Below, piece after piece: positions 10,867-21,505 of a stretch of DNA of 64,000 bases (the first letter of the stretch is position 1; the number at the start of each line of letters is the position of its first letter). Where the stretch lies: assembly GCA_963575745.1 (NCBI GenBank), contig CAUYUJ010004703.1:432497-496496 (forward strand), written 5' to 3'. The stretch is from Prorocentrum cordatum (lineage: Eukaryota > Sar > Dinophyceae > Prorocentrales > Prorocentraceae). A program made the position numbers and the translations under genes. The notes under the pieces are model-generated. The model had not been told where the DNA came from. It worked only from the letters and a program-made list of their open reading frames with translations, and did not search any database.

Positions 10867-13800
10867 ATGGCCTCACGTTCAGATTGCGCGATGGCCAGTC
10901 CGCAGGAGGATGGCGCCCAACCGCCACAGACCTTCGCGGAGGATTCCTTGAGGGAACAGACCCTCGCGGATGATTCCTTGGGGGATTTCCACCGCGACAT
11001 CCGCTACAGTCTGCCTGGCTCTCGCCCACCGGCGGTGGGAGAAGTGGCCGGAGAAGTGGCCAGCGCCGCTGGGCCACCCATCGAGGTGTCAGATAGCGAG
11101 AGTCTCCACAATGACGTGGAGGAGGACTTCCATGTTAGCCAGCCCGATCCCGCGAGCCCCTTCGAGGCCGTCTCGAACGCCTTGCCGGACAGGGCCAAGG
11201 ACGCCTACTCGAAGCTTGTTCAGTTGGATGGGGCGACAGAGGCCTCCGCATGCAAACCATGATAAACCCGTGAGTTCTATGTGGATTTAGTGAAAGGGGT
11301 TTCTTCAAGGCGTCATTGCATCCACATGCGCGCATGGCTTTCCGAATGCCCTGAGCCTCCTGGGCCTCCTGGGGGTGTCTTTGCATGCACGGGCGTTGAT
11401 ACGTCCATGCGAGTGAGTTTTTGGTTCGCTTACCCTGTCCATTACCCCGCCCCATGTGTGAGCCCCGCTGGGGCCAATCATCACTTGCATCATGGTTCAC
11501 CGTTGCTTTCCTTGTCAGGCGGTCGAGGCTATCACGGCGGACTTGCAGCGCACCCAACTCATTTCGAGCGTGTTCAGCGGCACGGGCGCGTTCGAGGGCG
11601 CGGCCAAGTGGGTGCGGGGAGCCATGTCCTCTTGCGTGTTGGGGGACTCGCGTCGGTGCGGCCCCTGCACATCTTGGTCTACCACCGAGATCGACGAGAC
11701 GGCCAACGAGATGCTGGACGGGATCGAGCCTCGCGCGCAGGCGATGCACAGCTTCGGTGACATTAAGGACAGGCTCTACCCCACTGACCTCCGCAGCCTC
11801 AACGCGATCGTTTCCCACCACAGGAATGCCTTTGATGAGCGCGCAGCGTGGCTCTTTGAGGGGGCCATTGACGAAAGTGACCACGACTACGCCGTGCGGC
11901 GGCTGCAAAAATCGCTACTCAGGGAGTTGAAGGCGCTACTTTCCAAGGTGGAGTTCCAGGAGAAGGTCTTCTGCCGCAAGCACAAGACGATGTGCTGCGT
12001 CTCTCCCAGGTCGGATTTCGCCTACAGCACCTGCCGGTGGACGGAGGCTGGTGGGAACGTTTGCTTGCCGTGGTGCAAGATGGGAAAGCATCTAGGATGG
12101 CTTGATGATGGTTCGATATCTGCTTTAATTTGGGCTTACTCGGTTAAGTTCTACGCTCCAGACAGCGTCATCCAGGAGTGCGTCAAGGGGTTCGACTTCG
12201 AGGCGTTCGCGGAGATCCTGGAGACGAGCGACCCGAAGGCCTCCATGAGCGTCTACGCCATCCCCGACATTGCCAAGTTCCAGGATGACGACGGTAAAAT
12301 GGGAAGAGCAATTCTGAAACTCAAGTTGGCCTCGTCTCTCGAAACCTCGGCCCCCGATGTCCTTGCCTCCCCTGGCTTTCGCATATTGCTAGTTGCACTT
12401 CTATCCCTTTCATCCTCCTGTTATCCTCCGTCCTCCGCATCCTCTTGCTCTTGCCTGCCTCCTCCTCCTACCTCATCCGACTCATCCTGGCCCCCTGGTT
12501 ACCCCCTGTCCCCAGCTGCTCCGCCCCAGGCCCCAGGACTCCAACTCCTGGAATCCAGGCGTGGGTTCCGGGGTCCCAGGGCCCAGGGTCCAGGGGGGGC
12601 CTCTTCCTGCGGCCTTCGGGGGGCGTCGGGTCAGATGCCTTCCCAGGCCCCTGATGGGCTCTCAGGATGAGGGGTCCAGGGAGAGGAGGCCCCAGGGGAA
12701 GACGAGGGAGGGATTGAACGATAATGAAGGAGAAGGAGTAGCATCGGGGTGAGGGTTAAGTAAGGGGTAAGGGGCGGCAAGAAGGAATAATACAATCGAT
12801 GAAGAGGAGTGGGGAGGAGGGAGGAGGAGGAGGAGGAGGAGGGAGGAGGAGGGGAGGGATGAGAGATGACTCAGGATCAGGAGGAGAGAGAGAGCGGACA
12901 GGAGCGGAGGCAAGGCTTAGGGCGGGGTGGGCGACGAAGAAAGTGGAGGAAGAGGAGGAGCAGGAGGAGGATGAGGAGGAGAAGGGGCCATGAGCCAGCA
13001 AGGAGGGAGCTGAGCGAGGGCGAGGGCGAGGGTAAGAAGCGTTGAGACGAGGGGGGGAAGGAGCAGGAGGGGGGAGGGAGGAGAGAGGAGGAAGGAGTTA
13101 GAGTTATCAGTAGTAGGGGGTCGCATTGGGCCCATGGGTGGCGGGGTTTGGGGGCTCGTTCGTTGCGGCCTCGGCCCAGTTGAACTGTCCGCCGCCGAGT
13201 TGCCGGCGGTCGGCGGCGATCTCGAGCAAATGCCCGTTTCCTACAGCAGCCACCGCGAGACCTTCAGCCCCGAGAGCTTGGGCGCCCCCACGGCGCGAGA
13301 GCGGACTTACGCTCGCTACAATTTGAAAGGGCGCGTCAATGACCTCGAGACGCAGCGTGGTTTCAGTTTCCCAAGCTTGTTCTACAATGAGCGCAAGGCG
13401 CGTGGCGGGGTCTACTAGTTGCAGACGGCCACGCGCTTGAGCACGAGGCCAAGACGGAGCGCCTCGAGTGGATCGACGAACAGGGTCGCGCAGTTGGATC
13501 GGGCAACCTTTCGAGGCTGGAAGGTTGGGCCGTCGTCGCCAAGAAGATGCACTCGTGCGACGACGAGGGCAAGAAGTGGAGCGTGGACATGTGCATCGCG
13601 AACATCTCCCACAACGAGACGTTCCACAAGTGCTTCAGCACCAGCGTGATGCCAACCCTACTTCGCCATTCGTTTCTCTATGATCTGGTTCTCAACAGGG
13701 CTGTGACTGCGGCCGAGTCTTGGATGATTCAAGGGGTGCCACATCCGGACCTGAGCCCTGCGACGACTGCTTTGTGGTGCCCCTACCCGACCAAGATCTC

Positions 13801-13951
13801 GCGCCGGCATCCCGAGACTTGCATCTCTGCCAGGAGGCAGCTCGAGCTGATCGGGAATACGATGCACTGGACTTCGGTTGGGACGTGGTACATGTACAAC
13901 GTGCTTGCTACGAAAGTGAACCGCTTCCGCCCATACTGCCCGCCCCTCTGA
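10867..13951 (+). CDS. C5 cytosine DNA methyltransferase-like protein, three exons
   Basis: A proposed three-exon gene of about 660 residues. Exon 1 (10867-11241) is an acidic low-complexity N terminus starting at ATG 10867. Exon 2 (11519-12293) has motif I SVFSGTGAFEGAA (about 11567), an FGDIKDRL motif III-like block, motif IV-like NVCLPWCKMGKHLGW with the candidate catalytic Cys at 12062, and motif VI-like IQECVKGFD (12176), where the usual ENV is ECV. Exon 3 (13117-13951) has LGAPTARERTYARYN (motif VIII-like, 13278), then LRHSFLYDLVLNRAV...IQGVPHPD (motif IX) and LIGNTMHWTSVGTWY (motif X, about 13850). The order and spacing match the Dnmt fold. Exon 3 changes frame at the G4 run 13407-13410; one extra G restores one frame. 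Activity is uncertain because motif IV lacks the usual Pro-Cys and motif VI lacks Asn. Related methyltransferases are known to ride on dinoflagellate retrotransposons (established); no reverse transcriptase adjoins this one. Confidence 0.68.
11242..11518 (+). other. Probable intron 1 of the methyltransferase gene (GC-AG)
   Basis: The acceptor TTGTCAG|G at 11517-11518 opens exon 2 in phase 0. A phase-0 GC donor at 11242 joins GATE to AVEAITAD. AGGC is shared by both borders (11240-11243, 11517-11520). No consensus GT donor exists in a suitable phase near the end of exon 1. Confidence 0.45.
12294..13116 (+). other. Probable intron 2 of the methyltransferase gene (GT-AG)
   Basis: GTAAAA donor at 12294 in phase 1; acceptor GTAG|G at 13115-13116 opens the exon in the matching phase. 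The 823-bp interior is a pyrimidine-rich tract followed by a purine-rich (GGA)n tract at 12790-13100, i.e. non-coding. The intron separates motif VI from motif VIII. Confidence 0.6.
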
Positions 13952-15408
13952 CCGCCGAGGTCATTGGGCCCGCTGCCGCAGGGCTATAAGGTGAGGGAGG
14001 AGGGGCAACCGATTTTGCGCATTCCTGACTTGCTTCGCATTTCTCTCAGCGATAGAGGTTTCATAGATTTAGTAAGTAGTAAGGCAGATGCCACGGACGC
14101 GATCACACGAACATGCGCGCACACACACGCACGCACGCGCGCGCACAGGAAACGCACGCGTACGCCCCAGCACTTGCACACGACACACACACACCATGTT
14201 CATCAATCGCGCCCGTGGCTGAGGCTGCCGAGGCTCTGCCAGTTGCTTCGCTCCGGCAAGGCTGGCAGAATGTTGATTCGTGGATGCCCGACTGTTTCTG
14301 AGGCGTGCGGTCTGGGCCCTGATTTGGCGTTGCTCGAGCTGACTCACTGCTGGGCTGGGGCGAGGGCGAGGCGCTCATGCGAGAACACCACCTCTCTCCT
14401 CCTGTCTCTCCCTGCCTCCTACCCGCTCTTCTCCGCCCTCATACCCCATCCGCCTTCCCCCCTGGAGGGCCCCTGGGCCCCTGGGGGCCTCTGGCCTCGC
14501 CGTCTCACCTCACCTCCCCTCGTCCTCTCCACTGCACCCTCCCCCCCCACCCCCACCCCCACCTTTCAACCCCTCGTCCATCTGATTGCACTTGGGCCGC
14601 GGCCCCCCCTGCGTCGAGATCTATGGGGGGGCATGGATTGAAAGTCGAGAGTCCACCGTGATTAACTCCCTTCCGAAAACCCAAGTGCCCCCCCCGGGCC
14701 CACCATCGTCAGCCTTCATGCAAATTGCAGGCCGCGTGGCCCTCACATGAATATCGAGACCATCTGATTCACATTTATGGCCCAAAGACTTTGGGGGGTT
14801 AAACTTTCCAAGAGCGCCGCCGGCCGAGCGGGCGGGCGGCGGGCTGCCTCGCAGCAGATCGACGCCGCCGTCGGCGTCAGCGGCCCGCTGACAGCGGGCT
14901 CCGGACTCGGACCTGGGGCTTCAAGGAGGAGTCCCTCCAGGAGGAGGGACTTGAGGAGAGAAGGATTAGGGATGAGCACGAGGAGGGAAGAGGGAGGGAG
15001 GGAGGACGAAAAGGGAGAGTGGAGGGAGGAGGAGGGAGGGTGACCAGGGTTAGGGATGAGCATCCGCCGCCGCCTCCTCCTCCTCTCTCCTCGCTTCCAC
15101 CACCTACCTCGTCCCCCTTCTCCCTCCTCCTCCTCCACTTCTTCACCCTTCCAAGGAGTTCTCTTCCTCCTCCCTCCCTCAGCCTTTCTCCTCCCCCTCC
15201 TCTTACACTTCCCGGTCCCCCAGGGGCCCCCAGGGCCCAGGGCCCAGTGGCCCAGCTGCGGCCCGCGGCGGGGCCCCTCCCAGGGCCCCAGGGTCAGGGC
15301 CCCAGGGCCCAGGGCCACACCCCCCCACTGCTTGCAGTAAACTGTCCAGGGTTTTTGTTGTTTGCATCGCCGAATCCGAATCCAAGCAAACTCTTGCTCT
15401 GGATCCCC
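13952..15408. other. Intergenic stretch with CA/CG and C/T-rich tracts
   Basis: Contains a CACACGCACGCGC tract at 14110-14200, then C/T-rich (14390-14600) and purine-rich (14930-15060) blocks that flip to C/T-rich at 15060-15200. No coding block recognised. The large frames across it are compositional. Confidence 0.5.
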
Positions 15409-15444
15409 ATGAGGCTTGGTTGCCTGAGCGCCTGGGCTGAGCAG

Positions 15445-18400
15445 ATGGCGGACTCGTCCGACCTTGAGCCGGAAGAGAAGATCGACCAGTCGTCCGAGGA
15501 GGAGGGCGGCGGCCAGGAGGGCGCGGGCGCCGCAGGCGATAGCTCTTCCGCCGCCAGCGACAGCGAGAAAAATGATAAGAAGAAGAAGAAGAAGCATAAT
15601 GATAAAAATACTAAGAAGGACTTGAGGCGCCCCAGCCCCAAGAAAGCAGCTGTTCCAAAGAGGGGGGGTCAGGTCGCCCAAGGGAAGAAGTATTGCATTC
15701 CTTGCGGGAAGTGGCTGCCCATCGCCGACTTCCCCGTCGGGTCGGCCCAATGCGCGAATGACAGGCGGGCGATCCAGAATCTGCGCTCCGCTGCCATCGC
15801 CCAGGGCCAGAAGGCGTGGTTCGATGCTCTTCTTCAAGGGCCCGAGGAGAAGCTCAAAAAGTTGGTCGGGGCGCACAGGAACCGCATCGACGATGCCGGC
15901 GGCAAAGTCAAGAAGGCTGGAGTGTTCCCCATCCTGAAGTATCAAGAGGAGGTCAAGCAAGAGAGCCGAGTGATGACGGAGGGGGTCTACGAAATGATGC
16001 ACAAGTCGCACTACGTTTATTGGATGGGCAAGCAGAAAAATGGGGCCCTGGATCCGGAGACTGCGGCACAGCAGTGGCAGGCGAAGCACGACGAACCAGG
16101 TGCCACCACAGACATGCTGGGCCCCAACCCAAAGTTGGCGCAGCGGGTCGCCATCAAGAAGTCCGACCTTGTCAGGATCCAGGACTCCCAGATTCGCAGC
16201 CAGGGGTACACCCTCAGCGAGGGCGAGAAGAAGAAGGCGACGGCCGAAGACATCGGGAAGGCGGACTTGCAAATGCAGCAGGCCTCAAAGTTCCAGAAGG
16301 GCGCTGGTGCAGAGCGGAGCCTGTTGGACACGGCCGATTCGATGATCAAGGCTAAGGCCGTGGCGTCGGCCTCCGGCAGCGGCGTGCAGGGCGCCTTCAC
16401 CAGCCTGGGCAAGCAGGCGGCGGTGATGCCGAGCATCAAGGAGCTGGGGGGCTGGGGAGAGGGAGAGGAAGGGGCCCAGTGGCGAACAACAACAGAAAGG
16501 ATGAGGGCATTTGCTGCGTTGCATTCCTGATTCGGCAGGGAGGGGGGAGTGAGAGAGAGGGAGGGAGAAAGAAAGAGTGAGAGAGAGAGTGAGAGTGATA
16601 GAGAGAGAAAGAGAGAAACAAACAAAGAAAGAGAGATACTGACAGGAACAATCCTCTTCTTGCTCAGCTTCCCGCCTTCCCGCGTGCCTCCTGCCCCTGC
16701 CTACTCTACTCCTGCCTTCTCCCTCCGGGACTCCTGGCCCCCAGGCGCCTTCCTCGGATCTCGGGCCCATCGCTTTGAAACCTCTCTCGCGCTGGGGTTC
16801 GAGCCGATCCTCCGACCTCGATCCCCTCAATCCTCTTGCTTCAGTTTTCCCCAGTGCCAGTTTCCATCCCCTGCTGCTCACTCTGCCCGCCGATACCCCC
16901 CCCCCCCATATCCCACATCCCTTTCTCGGGCTTCGCACCGCCGGCCCTCAGGAGCTCTACAAGGACGAGTGCGCGAGCGAGGCCAGTGACGCCGAGGAGG
17001 GTGAGGATCAGAATGGTGACGACGGCAAGGGGAAGGACTCGAAGGTTGCCGAGGGCTCCAAGGGCAAACGCAAGAACGCCGATGCCGAGGAGCCAGCGGC
17101 CCCGCCCCCGAAGGTGCCGAAAGAGACCCATTGGTTCACGAAGGCCGACGACATCACTGCAGCTGCGAGGGCAAACGAGCAAGATGTCAACAAGATCACC
17201 AAGGACCTCACGACGTCCAAAGCTGAGATGATCGACGCAATCAACACCATCACGGCCGACATCTTCGAACTCACGAAGCTGGAAGCACAACTGGTGAAAT
17301 CGCGTTTGGTTGCCGTGAAGATCATCACAGCTCCTGCTCAGGGCACTGGCCAGGCGGGTTCTGCTGGCGACAACATCGATCAGGACATACTGGTATATGA
17401 TAGTCGACAGCAGGCTTGCCAGGCTTGCTGGCCAGCCAAATCCCTTTGCAATTCCCAACGGGTGGGGCCTTTGGGTGCCCACTGCACTCTCCTCGTTGTT
17501 ACCTTCCTTTCCTGGACTCCTGGCGCCTGGCTTATCGTTGCCCACTCTCCCCATTCTCGCCCGATGACGGCGATGGCGATGGCGATCGGCGATGACGGCG
17601 ATTCTGATGGTGGCGACGACGGCGACGACGATGGCAGCAACGACGGCGACGGTCTCGACCCCCCCCCCCGTCAGGCCCTCGCGCCTCCGGCAGCAGCACC
17701 GCAGACGCCGCAGGCGCCAGCGGCGGCGCCAGCCAGCAGCCCCGCGGCCGAGACGGCGTCGCCCGCTGCCGCCGAGCCTGCCGCCGGCGCTGCGGCAGCG
17801 GCAGCGGCAGCGGTCGCTGCTGAGGATCAGGCGGAGGCGGATAAGAAGAAGGTGGAGGGTAAGAAGGAGAGCAATGTGGAGGAGAAGGAGACGGACAATG
17901 AGGAGGATAAGAAGGATAAGGACGGTGAGAAGACGGAGGGTAAGGACGAGGAGAAGAAGGGAGAGGACGTGAAGGACGCGTGCAAGGGCGAGGATCCCAA
18001 AGTGCCAGAGGGGTCCCCCAAGAGTGGAGCTATTGCATCGCCAGCTGCCAGCGCCGACCTCCAGTCGCCAATTCAATCGCAGGGGCAGGGAGCGCCGCAG
18101 CTGGCGATGGGGCCCCGCGTGCTCGGCGCTAGCGCCCAGGCGTGGATGGGTAGGGGGCCAATCGCTTCTCCTCTCCTGGCACCTGGCACTGACGCGCCCT
18201 GGGCTGAAGATTCCAGGGGCCCACCTCATACTCCTCTCCCAATGTTCTCTCCTCACTCCTCCCTCCTCCCCCTTCCTCGGCCCCCTCCCTCCCGTTCTCC
18301 TGGACTTAGGACGTTGTGCCCTCCTGCCCAGGGGCCCAGGGGGTGGGGCCAGATACTCAGGGTCCTTGAACTTTGGATCGGTTGCCGGGGGGGCTCGGGC

Positions 18401-19512
18401 CTCGTCGGGCCCCGTCGGGCCGGGCCGTCGGGCTGGGGGCACGAACGGGATGCGAGGCAGGGGTCAGGCAGCATCGCGACGACGATCGCCGAGCGACGAG
18501 CGATGAGAACGAGGATGAACCAGGGGCCCAAGTCTAGTCTCGGGGGGAGGCCCGAAGGCCCGAAGGGTGGAGAGAGATCGGGGCGGACGAGGACTAGGTC
18601 CGGAGGTCGAAAAACGCAACGGGGGTCGGAGGCCCCCAGGAGGAGCGAGGAGGACTCGGACTCGGCCGAGGGGGAGGAGTCGGAGGAGGAGGAGAAGGGG
18701 GATGGGGAGGAGGGGTTTCGGGCCCGCACGAGTCCAATTGCAACGACTCCGCGGTCGCGAAATTCATCTTGTCCTGCAGGGACCCCGCAGTGGCTGTGAG
18801 AAAGTACATCGCCACCTTCAGCGGCAACGGCGCCGCGGTGTTTGGCGAGACGCCCCCGAGCCGCACGTTCCGCGACCTCGCCCACATCTCCCACTTCGAG
18901 AATCTCGGCAGCAAGTTGCAGACAGCGAGTAACAAGCAGGACCTCAAGAACATCCAGGCCGACCAGAAGGATGCGAAGAAGGCGATCACCGACCTGATTG
19001 CCATGTCCGCCTCTGCCACGACGCGCTTGACCAAGGCGATCGTGAGCGCGCGTGATGCCATCAAAAATGGGGCTGCAGCTCAGCCCAAGAAGCGGGGGCG
19101 CAAGCCAGGCTGCAGGCCGACAGGGATGGCAGCCGTGGTCAGGCTTATGCAGAACGCCGCTGATGTGTGCACTGCCATGGCCGCTGTGGCCGCCGATGAG
19201 GCGCTCTCCGTTCAAGACCAGGTGGACGACGTCAAGCAGTATGTGATATCCCTGAACTTCGAGAAGTTCGAGGAGGTAATAGCGTCAATCATGCCTGCGG
19301 CGCAGCACATGGAAAAGAAGTTCCAGAACTCGCCGTCGAGGGTCGACCCTGGCAGGGCCCACAGGAAGTTCGAAGAGCATGTGCTGCAGGAGGGGCGCTT
19401 GGCAAGAAATCCCGCGCGCCCGCCCCCCATCCCTAAAACAAAAGAGTCTGGAGGCTGGAGGCCCGAGCCGAGCGGGGGCGGGAAGGCGAGCGGCGAGATG
19501 GGGTCCTCCTGA
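15445..19512 (+). CDS. Dinoflagellate-type multi-exon protein of unknown function with Cys motif
   Basis: Proposed exons are 15445-16440, 16952-17392, 17675-18012 and from 18780 to the stop at 19512. The start is ATG 15445 (MADSSDLEPEEK); an in-frame ATG at 15409 is possible. Exon 1 has an acidic/Lys-rich N terminus, then KYCIPCGKWLPIADFPVG...C, a CxxC...C arrangement followed by RAIQNL and AQGQKAWFDALL helices. From memory this block is typical of a large reiterated dinoflagellate family of unknown role. Exon 2 is helical (KITKDLTTSKAEMIDAINT). Exon 3 is Ala/Pro- then Glu/Lys-rich. Exon 4 is helical and includes an AT-hook-like KKRGRKPGCRP, hinting at nucleic-acid binding. The last residues before the stop are low-complexity, so a further donor near 19380 is possible. 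Joins are phase-compatible but unproven. No homologous function is claimed. Confidence 0.52.
16441..16951 (+). other. Probable intron bordered by a 7-bp direct repeat
   Basis: The word AGGAGCT occurs at 16439-16445 and 16950-16956, so several cut points give the same mRNA (...IKELYKDEC...). With the acceptor CTCAG|G the donor would be GA, a non-canonical class reported in dinoflagellates. The interior holds GA-rich and C-rich tracts. Confidence 0.5.
17393..17674 (+). other. Possible intron (GTATAT...CCCGTCAG|G)
   Basis: GT at 17393 and AG after a C-rich tract at 17673-17674 are both phase 0. The frame is also open through the interval, so it could be read through; the interior is Asp/Gly-repeat-like. 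Confidence 0.35.
18013..18779 (+). other. Possible intron before the last exon
   Basis: The acceptor TCCTGCAG|G at 18778-18779 is strong. A phase-matched GT at 18013 gives ...VPEGDPAVAVRKY. An alternative junction from 17383 shares GGAC with the acceptor side. The interior is GC-rich with no coding texture. Confidence 0.35.
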
Positions 19513-19849
19513 TGTCTCCCGCCATCCGCCCTCCGCTCGCTCGCCCAGGCCGCCCAGGCCCAGGCCTGCTCTGCACTGCACCCCTGCTCCTCCTCCTCTC
19601 CTCCGGCTGCCCGCCCGCCCGCCCGCCTTCCCCTCCTCAACTCCCCCTCGCCCCCCTCCCTGGTGGTGGTGGGCCTTGGCGGCCTGGGCCTCGGTGGGAG
19701 GAGGAGGGGAGGCTGCCGCTGCCCCGGGAGGCTGATGCTTAAAAGATCCGCCGACCCCAGAGGCGTGTGAGGGAGAGTGTGTGCTAGAGCCATTCATCGT
19801 GAGGTTCTCCTTTCAAGCAGCCACCGACCGATACCCCCCTCCTGGCTCT

Positions 19850-21400
19850 CTCCCTTGGAACCTTTGTTCTTGGGCCCCCCCTTCCCCCACCACACCACTT
19901 CTCGCCCAAAACCGACCGATACCCCCAACCGCACTCCCCACCACGCCCCCGACCCCCGAACCCACGATGTCTCGCCCAAACACGACCCACGCCCCCCCCC
20001 CTCCCCCCACCCGGCCCCCACCTGGCCCCGACACCCTCAAGCCTCTGGGCTCTGTTCTTGGAACCCCCGACCCCGCGATTTCTCGCCCAAAAACGACCAA
20101 CGTCCCCCCCCCCCTCCACCTGGCCCCGACACCCCCAAGGCTTTGGGCTCTGTTCTTGGGACTCCCCCACCCCACGATTTCTCGCCCAAAAACGACCAAC
20201 GCCCCCCACCTGGCCCCCACCTGGCCCCGACACCCCCAAGCCTCTGGGCTCTGTTCTTGGGGTCCCCGACCCCACGATTTCTCGCCCAACAACGACCAAG
20301 GCCCCGCACCTGGCCCAACCTGGCCCCGACACTCCCAAGCCTCTGGGCTCTGTTCTTCGGAACCCCGACCCCACGAGTTCTCGCTCAAAAACGACCAACG
20401 CCACCCCCCCCCCCCTCACCTGGCCCCCACCTGGCCCCGACACTCCCAGGCCTCTGAGCTCTGTTCTTGGGACCCTTGACGCCACGATTTCTCGCCCAAT
20501 AACGACCAACGCCCCCCACCTGGCCCCCACCTGGCCCCGACACCCCCAAGCCTCTGGGCTCTGTTCTTGGGACCCCCGACCCCACGATTTCTCGCCCAAA
20601 AACGACCAACGCCCCCCTCCCCCCCAGGCCTCTGGGCTCTGTTCTTGGGACCCCCAACCCCACGACTTCTCGCTCAAAAACGACCAACGCCCCTCACCTG
20701 CCCCCCACCTGGCCCACACCTGGCCACCACCCCCCCACGACATCCCCAGGCCTCTGGGCTGTGTTCTTGGGACCCCCGGGCCCTACGATTTGTCGCACAA
20801 AAACGACCCATACCCCCCACCTGGCCCCCACCTGGCCACCACCTCCTCACGACATCCCCAGGCCTCTGGGCTCTGTTCTTGGGACCCCCGACCCTACGTT
20901 TTCTCGCGCCAAAAACGACCCATACCCCCAACCTGGCCCAACCTTAGCCACCACCCCCCACGGCATCCCAGGCCTCTTTGGGCCCTGTTCTTGGAACCCG
21001 GACCCTACGATATTGTCGCCCGCAAATCAACCCATACCCCCCACCTCGCCCCCACCTGGCCACCACCCCCCCACGACATCCCCAGGCCTCTGGGCTCTGT
21101 TCTTGGGACCCCGGACCCTACGATTTGTCGCCCCAAAACAACCCATACCCCCCACGTGGCCCACACCTGGCCACCACCCCCCCCACGACATCCCCAGGCC
21201 TCTGGGCTCTGTTCTTCGGACCCTCGACCCTACGATTTCTCTCCCAAAAACGACCCATACTCCCCCCTGGGCCCCCCCACCTCGGCCAGCACCCACCACG
21301 ATCACCCAGAACCCAGGCCTCAGGGCTCGTTTCTGGGACCCGCGACCCTACGATTTTCTCGCCAAAAACGAAACCAAATCCCCCGCCAACCTGGCCCTTA
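19850..21400 (+). repeat. ~100-bp minisatellite running into the assembly gap
   Basis: About 13-14 units marked by CTCTGGGCTCTGTTCTTGG followed by ACGATTTCTCGCCCAAAA. Marker positions near 20044, 20143, 20243, 20342, 20453, 20551, 20632, 20753, 20865, 20978, 21089, 21208 and 21318 give periods of 80-120 bp. Length variation comes from C-rich spacers (ACCTGGCCCC). Frames across it are repeat artefacts. Confidence 0.9.
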
Positions 21401-21500
21401 NNNNNNNNNNNNNNNNNNNNNNNNNNNNNNNNNNNNNNNNNNNNNNNNNNNNNNNNNNNNNNNNNNNNNNNNNNNNNNNNNNNNNNNNNNNNNNNNNNNN
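21401..21500. other. Assembly gap, 100 Ns
   Basis: Exactly 100 N, the usual placeholder for unknown size. It abuts the minisatellite on the left and lies 5 bp beyond the stop codon of the minus-strand gene on the right. Confidence 0.99.
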
Positions 21501-21505
21501 TCGAG

